DNA of 64,000 nt from Apoda limacodes (lineage: Eukaryota; Arthropoda; Insecta; Lepidoptera; Limacodidae). The translations under genes were made by a program, and so were the position numbers. Location of the stretch: the NCBI GenBank assembly GCA_946406115.1, contig OX291562.1, positions 4,246,001-4,310,000 of the forward strand. Reading direction: 5' to 3'. Position 1 is the stretch's first letter, and each line of letters starts with the position of its first letter. Below, in pieces: positions 1-11,626 of the stretch. The notes below the pieces were generated by a model that saw only the letters and a program-made list of their open reading frames with translations, was not told the origin of the DNA and ran no database searches.

Positions 1-261
1 AAACTAATTTTATGAATCCATCAACTTTGTAAAATAAATACTAATATAATGAAAACGAATAATGAAATCGAAGTCTTAAACTTTAAAGAAGTCCCAATAA
101 AAAGGATCAAATACGAGATAAATGGGCAATAAACTGAAGTCGTAAAATCACAATTTATTTGTAACTCAATCCTGGGTTAGAATAATAAAAAGTTTAATCA
201 ACATTGTTCTACAACAACATTTCCCTTCGTTTTCGTTCTGAAAATAGGTACTTACACAATT
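1..261. other. AT-rich spacer, no gene seen
   Basis: AT-rich sequence with stops in all frames and no motif I recognise. It runs into the 27-bp minisatellite that follows. Confidence 0.5.
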
Positions 262-520
262 TATCCGTCATCAATACGCCATTGTATTTATTGGTCATAA
301 GTACGTCGTTGTATTTATCGGTCATCAGTACGTCACTGCATTTATTAGTCACTAGAACGTCGTTGTATTTATTGGTCATAAGTGCGTCGTTGTATTTATT
401 GGTCATCAGTACGTCACTGCATTTATTGGTCACTAGAACGTCGTTGTATTTATTGGTCATAAGTGCGTCGTTGTATTTATTGGTCATCGGTATGTCGTAT
501 TTATTGGTCATCCGTAGACG
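262..520. repeat. 27-bp minisatellite with 81-bp higher-order period
   Basis: About nine tandem copies of a 27-bp unit whose core reads ttggtcataagtacgtcgtt. Three variants (ataagtgcgtcgttg, atcagtacgtcactg, actagaacgtcgttg) recur in order, giving an 81-bp higher-order unit. Because 27 is a multiple of three, both strands stay open across the array (124 codons on plus, 129 on minus) and would read as 9-residue repeats. I treat these frames as a by-product of the repeat: there is no recognisable domain, and the open frame ends with the array. Confidence 0.85.
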
Positions 521-734
521 TCTGGTAGAGTATTTATGTACTTTTGTTGCTATACGTTTTTGGGTTGCTGGTTCCTGAACTATTATAATGTTGTACATTT
601 TAGAATTCCAGTCATTGGACTATATTTTGATAATTTGATACGTTTCTAATTTTTTTATTTATGGGTTAGGAGTACGTCATTGCATTTCATGATAACAATA
701 TACTTTGCAATCGCCTCTGCTTTTGTATGCCCAA

Positions 735-1015
735 CAGTACTTTCCTTAGAACAGAAGGCCTAGACCATAGTCTACTGCACTGGCCTTTAGCAAATTAGTG
801 AAAGTTTGTCAAGCTATTGGCCGTTTGACTGTCAGAGTGTTCAAACCGCCCAAAGGCCTCTGACTTGACTTAATGACTACTTTCATATGACAACATATGC
901 ATGACTGACAGTTAAAGTACCCTATAGAGAATGGAGAAAATGTGCCACTAGACAGGTACCTATCCAGGTACTGACCCCGCCTAACGTTGCTTAATTTCAC
1001 TTATCGTTTCCTGTA
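735..1015 (-). mobile_element. 5S rRNA-derived SINE, copy 1
   Basis: On the minus strand the head (about 1010 to 935) matches the 3' half of animal 5S rRNA. It contains gttaagcaacgtt, then ggtcagtacctggatagg, in the order and spacing of the 5S internal promoter region. The rest (about 930 to 735) is a body shared with the copy at 52290-52565, for example the words ttgtcaa and gtgccactaga. A SINE whose pol III promoter comes from 5S RNA is the SINE3 type. The copy is diverged and clearly not a working 5S gene. Confidence 0.7.
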
Positions 1016-4000
1016 ACAAATGCGACTGGGCCACGACTTAGGTAGTGTGAATTTTTAAATATGTTGGCATATAAATTATTTTTAAGACATTACGAATTTT
1101 CATTAAATAATATAGAATCCAATCTTAGACGAAGTAGTTTTTTCCGCTTCATTTTTTATATTAAAGAGGAAAAGTTGATCTGTATTAAAGGAATACGTAT
1201 GAAACTTGAAGCATAAACATTTTCTTTGATTGATTCTCATAAAGACAATCCTAAGCTTTCCGAAACCTGGATATATTAAAGATATTTCAATAACAATAGA
1301 AATAGGAATATCGGTCAAATATGATATTCTCTTAGAGTATCAGTTAAATATGTTATTTCTGTTCAGCTTAATCATAATGTAGGTATGTTTTTGCTAAGTG
1401 AAATAGAAACTATGTCGTAATATATTGACATTTTTTAGCGTTGCATCATTGAATTACGTACAGTCAAAATTTGTTACAGTGACGTCATTTATTACAACAT
1501 AGCGATTCTAATGACTTAAAATAAAAGCCCTAAGTGAACTCCTTATAAGTACATAATTTCGCTCTCTATTAATCCTTTTATAATGACTATTGTCTTTTAC
1601 GACCATTATGGTCCACCATAATGTTGTTGTTACCGATATAGGCTGTATTGTGTATTTGTATTTTCTTTTTATGCTAACTTAACATATATACGTTTCACTG
1701 CATTGTAAGTGCGCTTGTGCATTACCGGAAAAAAACGATAAGGATAAAAAACGTCATAGCTTCCATAGTAAATGTATGACTGCTTGTGCACTGACTCGTT
1801 TTCAGTTCGTATTCGTATTTTTCACGTACGTATTTAAAATTCACTTTAATACGTACGTGATTTTCTAGGTAGAGAGCGAGGTCAAAATAATCCCGCATTG
1901 AATTATCAATAAATCGCTTTATATATTTTTTTATATATATACCTTGTTGCTCGACTAAAAACTTGCAAAAATATTTTCCTGGTCAATAGTTATACCACTT
2001 ATTACTTTAAAGTTGGTAATTCACGATTTATGAAGCAGAATAAAGAATCTATACTTATATTAAAAAGAGGAACCATTTGATTGTATTGAATAGGCTCCGA
2101 AACTACTGGACCGCTTTGAAAAATTCTTTAACACTTATCTTATCTCTTTTAACACTTACCACAAATATTTTGGTAATTTTAAGTTTAAGTCTTTGGATCA
2201 AAAGAAAATAATGTTTTTTTTTACTGAACAACCCAACTTTTCCCCTTAAGACCATTTGACCACCAAATCTTATAATAGTCAATTGTGATAAAAGACTTTC
2301 CACTTCACCACTGGTGGTAAACTAGGAGCATTTTTACCCTTATCCTCTAACAGTGATGAAATGGGAAGTTTTTTGTCCCAATAGACCACTGGTGGCTAAA
2401 TTCCACCTGTTTAAACACTAGTGGCAAAATGTAATTTACCACGAACTTAATTCGAATTAGCTTCGGATCATCATTTTGTTCCTTTTTCTATTATTGTATA
2501 AGTATTTCTGTTTTTTTTTTTTAAATACAAAAAGAAAAACACGTAAAAAACAAAAAAAAAGAAAATGATTAAAAAAAAAAATGTATGACACCTGCCTTTG
2601 AGTTCTGTAATCTGTGCTATTAACTGCGCAATAGCGTTAAAAAATTGGCCACACTTTACAACTTTACAAAGAGACGAAGCTAATGTACTGCAACTACCTG
2701 CCCCTTTTCTGTAAAATAAACACACAACATTAGAAAGTGACAAGAGACCACAGATTCGCTTCGTCTCTGTCACACTTTTGCGATATATTTTTCACAGCTG
2801 GCTAGGAAATGCGCTTTCCAATTTTCTATGTCTATGGTTAAAACAAAGATAGATGCAGGTAGGTATATGCTATTCTAGATTGATAATGCTGGAAAAAAAA
2901 ATAATGACTTAAATATAAAGTCCTAAGTGACCACTGGTACTGAGATTTAGTCTTTTGATAATTTGACTGTAAAATTCAAACGGAATAATAAGCAAAATAA
3001 ATAAACCTTACATTTAGAGTGTTTATTCAGGATTCTGAATACTAGGAATTTGGAAAAAAAAGTAAACAAAGTCATTATAAACCGAGACTTTAACATTAAA
3101 ATATGCGTGTTAACAATCAAAATATAGGCTTCTGATGATTGATTCCCAAACCTTTGGCTAATCAGAAAGCGAGAATTTTGAGAAATTTAAAAATATTTAT
3201 TAGTTCACACCGGGCTCGAATGTCCACCACTCAAAACCATAAAAAATGCGAGGTGAAATCGAAACCCCTAGTTATCTCCGACAACAAATAATATTTATGT
3301 TTAGTTACATACTTATTTATTATTGTCAGATATGTAAAGAACAAAGAAAAAAATAGGTACATGCTCTATTTATTTATTTATTTATTTATTTAACTCTTAG
3401 AGTACATTATAATTTAAGTGTAAAATTAACAAATTGATACTTATGTACTAAGGTGGACTTATCGCATAATGCGATTTCTTCCAGCCAACCTTAGTTAATC
3501 CGAAAAAAGTTTAATTTAAATTTAAGTAGGTAGAGTCCAAACATACTTTTATAGGTACTCATAAATAATATATATATAAATGTGTATACTAATTTTAAGC
3601 ACAGGTAAGCACAGTAAAGTAAGTAAATAAAGTTATTTTTGTTCCACTATTTTGGCTTGTACAACCAGTTTTGACTTTTGACTCTTTTTTTTCTAGTTGC
3701 CTTAGTTATTTTCACAAAACAACATTTTCCGCATAATTTACTTTCTTAAAGACGGAAACTGCCGCTCCCTAATGGAATGTAAACAAATACCCCTTAGTTA
3801 GGTGTTCATTGTCGTAAATCTTATAAATAGGTAATTTAATACTTGAGTGGCAATTTTAGCTTTAAAAGATAAATTAAAACTTATTGTAATGAAGCAATGC
3901 GATGGATTATATTGCGATTCGAGATTAAAACTTAAATCGATTTGATATATAGGTAGTTAGTATAAAGACAAATGTCGGTTAATTTAAATAATAGTTGGTA

Positions 4001-4160
4001 ATTGCATTACGGTATACATATTTTACACAATGTTAAAAACTAAAACTTAATCTATGTCATTGTTTTGTTTTCTACTTCAGAACAAGATCTCAAATAAAAA
4101 TTTTGAAGAGCAGATAAGCATTTTAAAAACATTTGTAAGAAGAAATCATACACTTTTTTG
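1016..4160. other. AT-rich intergenic stretch without a supported gene
   Basis: About 3.1 kb of AT-rich DNA. I see an imperfect hairpin at 1822-1860, an accactggtggt-like motif repeated near 2310-2420, homopolymer runs near 2510-2580 and a (ttta)n microsatellite near 3367-3391. Open frames here are short and resemble no known family. Confidence 0.5.
1822..1860. repeat. Imperfect inverted repeat (tcacgtacgtatt arms)
   Basis: The left arm tcacgtacgtatttaaa (1822-1838) and right arm tttaatacgtacgtga (1845-1860) are complementary with one base of slippage. The loop is six bases. No larger element could be delimited around it. Confidence 0.6.
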
Positions 4161-4164
4161 CTTG

Positions 4165-4540
4165 AACTTTACGTCTGTCCGTCTGTCCGTCTGTCACCAG
4201 GCTGTATCTCATGAACCATGACAGTTAGACAGTTGAAATTTTCCCAGAAGATGTATTTCTGTTGCCACTATAACAGCAAATACTAAAAAAACAGAATAAA
4301 ATAAACATTTAAGAGGGCTCCCATACGACAAACATGATTTTTTTGCTCGATATTGATAACGGCAACAGGTAGATGCTTAAAACATTCACAGAATATTTAG
4401 TTATATATTTAAAATTAAAATAAAACAAATCTTTAAGAGCGGCTCCCATACAAAAAACGTGATTTTTTTTGTCCTTTTTCATTGTTAATTGTACGGAACA
4501 CTTCGTGCGTGAGTCCGACTTACATTTGGCCGATTTTTTT
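4165..4540 (-). mobile_element. Family A interspersed repeat, copy 1
   Basis: On the minus strand this starts with the family head (aaatcggcca, a gagtcggactcgcgcacg-like word, then ttccgtac). It continues through two tandem versions of a segment around tatgggagcc and ccttaaatattt. It ends in the caccaggctgtatctcat and gtccgtctgtccg words seen in the copies at 36.4 and 45.1 kb. It is non-coding. The class is uncertain: MITE-like, or the 3' tail of a LINE or SINE. Confidence 0.65.
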
Positions 4541-5041
4541 ATTATATTTCTAAAGGGTTGGTGTTGCAAGCGTCCAAAGGCTACGGTGACCGCTACAGAC
4601 CGTAAACTTGTTGCCACCTTAGTGGTAACAAAAATATTTTATTATTTTATATACATAGATGTGTATAAAAGATGATATGATACATGGCTGTATTACAATG
4701 ATTTCACTGATGTGAATAAAATAGTTTGTTGCACATGAATTATGTAATGTTATTCAAACAAAATCATTATTTGAAACTGTAAACTGTCATTTTTACATGT
4801 CTGAAATTCGTATGCAAATTTGGAAGCAATAAATAAATAATAGTGAACTAATTTACTTATTTCATAACATGTATTTATTACTATCAGTTAAGTACGGGCT
4901 GCTAATCCGTTCGGGAAAGAAAATACATTTTACAATACTTTTTCAAAATAAGATGAGATGGAAAAAAAAGAGTGAAAAATCGGTCAATTGCGAGTTGGAC
5001 TCGCGCACCGTTTGCGTATAATTTAAGAACATTCGCAAAAA
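4541..5041. other. AT-rich spacer with repeat scraps
   Basis: It contains a word gttgccaccttagtggtaac near 4610 that resembles the 3' end of the LINE fragments at 26.0 and 51.2 kb. Near 4978 is a short family A head (cggtcaattgcgagttggac). No gene was seen. Confidence 0.4.
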
Positions 5042-5830
5042 CAAAAACTGTGCCGCTAAGCGGTCACCCATCCACTGATTAGGAAAGCCATTCCGTTGTG
5101 GAGGAAAAGCGTAGAATGGAGACCACTCTGTCCAAGGTCTCTGACTGGGAACGGGAAAACTTGGTCCGATTTAACACTACGAAGACACAAGTCTGCGCGT
5201 TTAGCTCTAAGAAAACCCTCTGTGGTCCCACAATTCGTGAACACCCCCCATCTCCAAGAGCATTGATATCCTAGGCAGTGACATTTTCAGCGATGTTCAG
5301 TTCCGACATCATTTGCAATACAAGGTGAAGCTGGCGTCCAAAAAACTTGGTGTACTCAACAGAGCGAAGCAGTACATCACTTCGGGGCATCGAACCATAT
5401 GGAATACTGCTGCCATCTCTGGAACACCGGCTTGGCCCGTTTGATTAGGTTCAACGACGGGCTGTGAGGATTTTCGACGATCCCAAACTCACTTGCCGTA
5501 TCGAGCCTTAAGTCTAAGGAGACACTTTGGCTCCCTGTGTGTGTTCTACCACTTGTAACAATGGGGTGTGTTCTGAGGAATTGTTCGAAATGATGCCCAA
5601 GGCTACTTTCTAACATCGCACCGCTCGCCACCGGCAGGTAATTCAATCTCAGATCTTAGAACCCAAATAGTCGTGTACAGAGCGGTTTTTAAGAAACTTC
5701 CTCCCGCGAATGCTTAAGTTGTGAAATGGAAGCTCATTGCCAAGGTTTTCTCTAAGAACTACAATGGGGTTCTTTAAGAAAGAAGTTATTAACTTTTGAA
5801 GGGTCGGAAACGCGCGAGTGATACCCCTGG
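5042..5830 (+). pseudogene. Non-LTR retrotransposon (LINE) pol remnant, 3' half
   Basis: A decayed reverse-transcriptase C-terminal region. Conceptual reading of the plus strand in changing frames gives LSDWERENLVRFNTTKTQV, then a LASKKLGVLNRAK block (thumb region of insect jockey/CR1-type pol), then a CSEELFEMMPKATF block just upstream of the stop. Several frameshifts and stops break it. The last ~260 bp closely match the fragment at 25735-26065. The first bases (5048-5075) also resemble a 5S-SINE head, so the 5' junction may be an older insertion. It is dead. Confidence 0.7.
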
Positions 5831-5840
5831 TGTGACACTC

Positions 5841-5882
5841 AAAGGTGAGTCACCGCCAGAAGGAAAGTTCCCCGTTATGTTC
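5841..5882 (-). mobile_element. Short fragment like the 3' coding end of the 11.5-kb LINE
   Basis: The words aaggtgagtcaccgccag and agttccccgtta occur here in the same orientation and spacing as at 11708-11750, inside the intact LINE's ORF2 C-terminus. Only about 40 bp are shared, so this is a relic or a chance-preserved piece. Confidence 0.4.
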
Positions 5883-5954
5883 ATATAGAGCTCCTACTAT
5901 AATGAGGGCAAGTTTGAAGCTTGAATGAACTATTTATACAATAGAACAAAAACA

Positions 5955-6182
5955 ACAAAAACGTGTTTCTTGTATGGGGGGGTCCTTCAATTATTACTTT
6001 TTAACTTCTTAGTTATTTGTTAGATAATTCCCCAATTTTAACACATATTCTGTGAAAATTTCATGCTTCTATCTATTTAGGTCTAAAATATTCCCTTTTA
6101 TGGTGGGGCAGACAGAAGACAAGCAGACAGCGTGGGCTTAGTAATAGAGCTCCGTTGGCACCCTTCGGATACGGAACCCAAA
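5955..6182 (+). mobile_element. Family A repeat, copy 2 (partial)
   Basis: It runs from a cgtgtttcttgtatgggggg word through the gacagacagaagac-like tract to the characteristic end cggatacggaaccc. The head with the gtcggactcgc word is missing. It is non-coding. Confidence 0.6.
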
Positions 6183-6308
6183 AGAAGCTCACCTGTACAA
6201 AAAAACAAGCCTTCTTCATTCACAAGTTTTATGTGGTAAGAATATAATGATGAAAAAATTTAAAGTTCCTAAAGTGTGTTTTTGTTGGGGAAACAGTTTC
6301 TTTACATT

Positions 6309-6890
6309 TTACAGTATGTATGTGCCATTTTGTTCGATAACTTTTTGGTATCTTGTAGGTGGTGACATGATCCCGTTGGTGTAAAAAAATTGGGACTTCT
6401 GGTCATAAAAACGTGACAAGAAGTTTTGGCAGTCCTCTCTTGATGTTAACCTGACATCGCCTGAAAAATTCTGAAAAGACCGAAACGGGTAGAAATTCTA
6501 AAGTGCAAGGTCAGGGCTTATTAACGGATGCATTAACACCTACCAGCCAAACTCTCTAAATGTTTTCAGAGTAGCTAAAAATGAGTGTGGTCTAATGTGC
6601 ATTGTCGTGATGTAAGACCCTATCTATTGATCAATTTCAATTTCGGCCGCTTTCTCTCAACTTCTTGCTTGAATCTCATCAGTTGTTGGCAGTAGAGATC
6701 CGAATTGATGGTTTGGTTGGCGGTAAAGCTCATAATGAACAATGCCCTTGCAATCCCACCATACACACAGCATCACCTTATTGCGATTTAACTATAAACG
6801 TCACATTTTTTTTCGCAGCTTGCGTTGCATTTTTACTTTCTTGTGATAAATTTTTAAAATATATCGAATTTCTTCATAAGATTCACTCAT
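6309..6890 (-). pseudogene. mariner-family transposase remnant with internal deletion
   Basis: Reading the minus strand from the ATG at 6890 gives a mariner-like N-terminus (MSESYEEIRYIL), then in a shifted frame KNATQAAKK. The sequence then jumps to the catalytic core (VMLCVWWDCKGIVHYEL at about 6780-6728). Next comes a damaged block corresponding to HHDNARPH, at about 6620-6590. The C-terminus RYQKVIEQNGTYIL and a stop lie at 6309-6311. The reading is about 582 nt against roughly 1040 nt for a full mariner transposase, so several hundred bases after the N-terminal helix-turn-helix are missing, with extra frameshifts. It cannot encode an active DD34D enzyme. Terminal repeats were not identified. 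Confidence 0.8.
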
Positions 6891-6984
6891 TTTGACGGAA
6901 AGAAAATAAATGGAAAATAACGGGAAACAACATTTTACTAATTTGTTTCTTTTTCTTCAACGCTTCGCTATAAACAACAAATAC

Positions 6985-7230
6985 TAGAAAACAGAATAAA
7001 AAAAAAAAAATATTTTTGCTCGATATTGATAACGGTAGCAGGAAAACACTTGAAATATTCAAAGAATATTGAGTCATATAATCACTTAAAAATTAATAAT
7101 GAAATTAAAATAAAACAAATATTGCAGGGGAGGCTTCCATACAACAAACGTGATTTTTTCGTTCCGTTTATATACATAATGGTACGGAACCCTTCGTGCG
7201 CGAGTCTGACTCGCACTTGGCCGATTTTTT
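6985..7230 (-). mobile_element. Family A repeat, copy 3
   Basis: On the plus strand it reads ctcgatattgataacggtag, then a ccatacaacaaacgtgattt word, then ggtacggaacccttcgtgcg and the cgcgagtctgactcgcac head. That order is the reverse complement of the 36.4-kb copy. It lies next to the mariner remnant. It is non-coding and truncated at its 3' end. Confidence 0.65.
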
Positions 7231-7860
7231 ACAGCTACGCTTTGTAATGTTCCCCCCGTATAATTGGTGGATGATTTAAGGGGTTCAGAAACATTACAGG
7301 TCAATGAAGTTCGTAGATACAGTCATTCAAATAAAATAAAAATAAAATAAAAAAAAAAATATTACCAGGAAATTTAATTTTATTGTTATTCTTATAAGTA
7401 TTTACAAGATATAATAAAATAAATACATAAGATAAAAAAGCCTTTTATTTCCCACTAATTTGTAAGTACTATGTACAATTTCAGAAATATACATTTCTAA
7501 CACGATGATAGATATGACTTTAGATATAAAATAATTTGTTAAAGTTAATTAGATAGATATTATTATGGAATAAATTTGAAATTAAATATAAGCTGTTGCT
7601 CCTCCTCCAGCTCCTGAGATGCCCAATAGTCTCTATCTTTGGCTTTTTTCATCCAAAGTTTTCCAGCTCCAAAGTTTTTACAATATCTTCTATCCATTTA
7701 GTGCTAGGTCTTCCTTTCTTTCTGGTGCCTGAAAGATAAAAAATTTACTAAAGAATAGGATTTATAAATCCTTATGAAGAGAGAAACGGCTTCACCAAAA
7801 ATGAAAATACGACTGAATCAAAATAAGAAAATGTTCATCTGACAGTTACACAAACTTATA
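7231..7860. other. AT-rich spacer
   Basis: No gene seen. The stretch includes A-rich runs at 7330-7360 and a short block near 7590-7740 with higher GC whose origin I do not recognise. Confidence 0.4.
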
Positions 7861-7864
7861 AATT

Positions 7865-8360
7865 ATTAGCTTCTGCCAGCGGCTTCGCCCGTCCATAATT
7901 TTGTTATCGGTGTAGGTTCTTACGGCAATTCCTCAATAAAATTTCTTTCCTCTACAATGGCATAATACAATCGTGTCTGTGAAACCATGGAAATGCACAT
8001 AAAAAATTTCAACCCAATCGGTCAAGCCGTTTAGTAGTTGACATACCGACAGCAGCGCCACCTACCACCTAACATAAACGGTTTAGCCGTTTAGAAGTTA
8101 TGTGAAAAAGGAAGTTATTACGTAATTAAGTAATTAGGAAAGTACGGAAGGATAATTCTTACGACCACTTGTCCTATTACCCGTTTTCCCGTAGGAATGA
8201 AGCATTTTCCCGCGGTAAAAAGTAGTCTAAGTTCATCAGGGATAATGTCGGCTTTTAATGGTAAAAGAATTTTTCAAATTGGTCCAGTAGTTTCGGAGCC
8301 TATTCAATACAAACAAACAAACAAACAGTGAAATCTTTCCTCTTTATAATATTAGTTTTG
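7865..8360 (-). mobile_element. Helitron-like interspersed repeat (family C), copy 1
   Basis: It starts on plus with the diagnostic gccagcggcttcgcccg word and ends near 8350 with tttataatattagttt, the ordinary layout of this lepidopteran repeat read in reverse. Inner words (accgatt-like primer-target text, ggtccagtagtttcggagcc) also fit. The same family is at 37752 and 59484. It is non-coding. The Helitron assignment is inference from the CTAG-T end of the 59.5-kb copy. Confidence 0.55.
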
Positions 8361-9360
8361 AAAAATAATAATTTGGAGTGAAGTTCAAAGAGGTATAACC
8401 TAATAAGGTTATATATAAATATATAATAATATATAAAAGACAGAAAAGGACATCAAGGTATTTTAATATTTCAGGTTTTTCTAGTTTCAGGACAAAACAC
8501 AATGAAAGTGTATATTAATAGACAAAAACCTGAAATTGCAATATTTAGTTGTAAAATACCAAAGTTTCGTATCGATTCAAGATCTGGCTGAAGGTCACAC
8601 ATGATATGGCGCTGATTTGGCTCACATGAGTTTTGGAAACGATCCAACTACTAATGTTTAACGTAGATTCAGTAAATTGGTGAATTAAAATTACTAATCT
8701 AACAAAATTATTTGTTATATAAGCAAAATAGTATATTGTATCGCAAGGGATCAAAATAATATTTTTACGGCGAGGGTGCTATTTTGCATCCAGAGCGCAG
8801 CGATGTAAAATAATTTTGCGCTGAGTGATACACTCTACTTTTCATCACCCTCTATGAATAAAGGGATAAGTGTAACTTATAAATAAGAATAGTACATTTA
8901 TTTATTTTATTATCAACTTCCTACCCTACTTGAAGAAAACACACTATTTTTTTTTTATAAAAGTATCATCATAAATACGAATCTGAGTAAACAATTACAA
9001 AGCCGGGATACATTTCACGTGGTTTTTACTTTTTCACAAACTTTTTTTATTTGGTTTGCGCACGGCCAGACAGTTTTATTATAAGTTAGTTTATTATTAT
9101 AAGTACTAGTTACTTGTTCATACAATGTTCTCGATCAGTCTGTAGAAACCCCCCCCCCCTTACTAAAATAAAATTCTGTTTTATTTTTATCTGACTTACA
9201 TCTGAACTCAAGTGGAGTATAATGGTATACTCGCCAATTTGATTAGGTGATGGCGTGCGTAATCCTAACATACTATTATTGCCTTTATGATTGTTAAAGT
9301 GTAGATGATATTTTGTAACCGTTAAGATTATTATTAATGAAAGTTAATATTTTATTTGGC
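8361..9360. other. AT-rich spacer with a C12 run
   Basis: No supported gene. There is a poly(C) tract near 9150-9160, and a short GC-richer block near 8760-8870 (ccagagcgcagcgatg) that looks like a piece of an interspersed repeat. Confidence 0.4.
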
Positions 9361-11483
9361 TGTGATCGTCTAATGGCGTAATCGTCTATTTGGACCCCTC
9401 GTTGTGACCGATAATAACCCAAGATCTTAAGAGGTATGGATTCAATCAGTCCCAGGTATGAAGGAATAAAATCAAAACCCTAATCTTACATTATACCTAC
9501 ATTAAAGCCAATGGCCTATAACTAATCCTTAACTGCAGAGCCACTAAGTCCTAATTAGCATTAGACCAGAATTTAAATAACTAAATCCGAGTTTCTGATT
9601 AAAATATATGCGGTTTATTATCCTAACGTAGTCGGAGTGCCTAAGCCTAAATCACCCTATTCACCAGCTTAGCTACCTCCTTACAACCCCAAACATGTCT
9701 CGTAATAACGCGGTTACCCCTTGGACACGATAGGCCATAAAGTTGTAACTTTATGATAGTATATGAAATCTCACTATAAGGATGTAACACTAAGACTACA
9801 TACCTATTAAGTGAAGTCGTAATCTTATAGTAATGTATGAGAATCGCCTTAAGGAAGAACTCTTAAACGGTAAGTAGTCCATCAGTAACCTCGTTAGCTT
9901 CCCCTTAAATAAAATTGTAACCTCATGGTAATGTATGAACCTCACCTTAGGAAGAACCCTTAAAATGTAAATAATCTACCACCAGCCCCACTAGCTTCCC
10001 CTTAACTAAAGTGGTAACCTTATCATAATGTAGGAAAGTTACCTTGAAGGGAGAACCCTTAGGCATGTAATGTAATATGAAAGGTCACCGGACTGATGGA
10101 CTAACAGATTGTATATATATAACACACGAATATACTCGCTAGCTAACCCTTAAGTAAATTACAAAACCGTCATAATAACACTTAAAAGTGCACCCACGGA
10201 CGGACCGACAGCTTTAGTAGTTGCATAAATAATCTGTTAACAACCCGTTAACAATCCCCTGAGTGAAATTATAAAATCGCAATGGTATTCGAGAAGCCGC
10301 CCCAAAGACGAATAGACAATCTAAATATATAAAAAAACCTACCACTATCCTTACTAGCTTTCCTTAGCTGGCTTATAATATTATAATAATATATGGAGAA
10401 TCACCGTAAAGACGAACTAACAGATTAGAAGTAAATGTAACCCTGAAATACATCTACAGCCTACCCTTTAAATAAAGTTATAACATAGTCCTAACCGTAG
10501 GTATCTTGAAATCCTCATAGATTAATGATTATTGTTTACCACTGTGGCTCACGCCATCTGTGTAATAATCGTAGAATTACTCGGTCGATCGATATCTTAG
10601 CTAACTGTCTAATAATCTTGGAGATATTGAGAAGGCCTTATAGAGGGCGCTATTGGCAGACGATTTAATATGGAATCCTATCTAAATCTACTAATCCTAG
10701 ATTCCAGGTCATCTACGTGTAACCCTAACTGGGAATCGTCCAGGAAAATTCACATAAACAACCATTCCTTAAGGGTTCGTAAGTTGTCCCATCTAGAATT
10801 GATGGGCCCGCCTCCAAATTATCCCTTCTGCCGATTAATGACTAAACGGTCAAACTTTTCACACATTTGCCTGTGCATCGAAGTGCCCAGCTGGCGTCTC
10901 GTGGTCACGTGGGTGCGCAAAGTTCACATTTTAGTCTTCTGCGCCGATACAGAGTCTAACCGTGTTACTCGACCTTCCTTCGACTAATTTACGTTGGTTC
11001 GGTTTTGTTTTAGTATCTCGCGACCCGGTCAATACGAATTTCGCTATTAGATCTAAAATTGGGTTTATGTTTACAAACTATGGCGATTATCTACACTCGA
11101 ATATAAAGTTAATGGAAATCAAAACTATAAAATTGAAACGAAACCTAAAGCTCGCCTAACTTATACCCTAGGCTGTTCCTACCTGATCGCTAAAATGAAT
11201 ATTGAAAATTAACTATGTATAACTTAAATTGAATAGCCTTAAGGGCCTAGGGTACCGTCCGGCCTTAAGCGGTTGTCAAATATATCGTACCTATTATCTG
11301 ACTAACGCCTTGGAACCTTTAACAAGGAAGGTATATAACGACCAACTCCTGACAGACTCGTAGATAGGTTCAATCAGACTAGTTTACCTTGTGACTTCGC
11401 CTTCCTATCGTTTAGTAATTGGGTGGGTGTATAAACATTGGGCTTTCGTACACTGTGCCCTAACCGGTTCTATAAGACAGGTA
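9361..11483. repeat. Island of degenerate ~100-bp repeats left of the LINE
   Basis: Between about 9740 and 10520 a loose period of about 100 bp can be followed. Each unit has a ccttaa(a/c)taaa-like word, then gtaac, then a taatgtatgaac-like word, then a ccttaggaagaac-like word. Copies begin near 9740, 9810, 9900, 10000, 10150, 10255, 10365 and 10465. The stretch 10520-11483 has the same even base composition but no clear repeat and no convincing ORF. The common SINE and Helitron words found elsewhere in the window are absent here. Confidence 0.5.
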
Positions 11484-11489
11484 AGTAGT

Positions 11490-11493
<4 letters not shown>
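11484..11493. repeat. Target-site duplication, left copy
   Basis: agtagtgctc directly abuts the poly(T) tract and is repeated exactly at 17312-17321, at the other end of the LINE. Confidence 0.85.
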
Positions 11494-11527
<34 letters not shown>

Positions 11528-11626
11528 CTGAGCTGACTATGCAGTTGGCTGTTGCAGCCATTACTGCTTCACCGGACTTTTGGGGCGAGACTCTGAAGGA
11601 GCCTCAGCCCATATAGCGCCCAACGC

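Noticed and set aside
204..598. Small proteins of 124 and 129 residues
   Set aside because: Both follow the 27-bp minisatellite, and neither has a domain.
935..1010. Functional 5S rRNA gene
   Set aside because: Only the 3' half resembles 5S, with many changes, and it is joined to a SINE body found again at 52.3 kb.
5377..5646. 89-codon minus-strand frame
   Set aside because: It is antisense to a decayed LINE pol region whose plus-strand reading has recognisable motifs.
10670..10987. 105-codon frame in the 10.6-kb island
   Set aside because: No recognisable domain. The length is compatible with chance in this more GC-balanced stretch.
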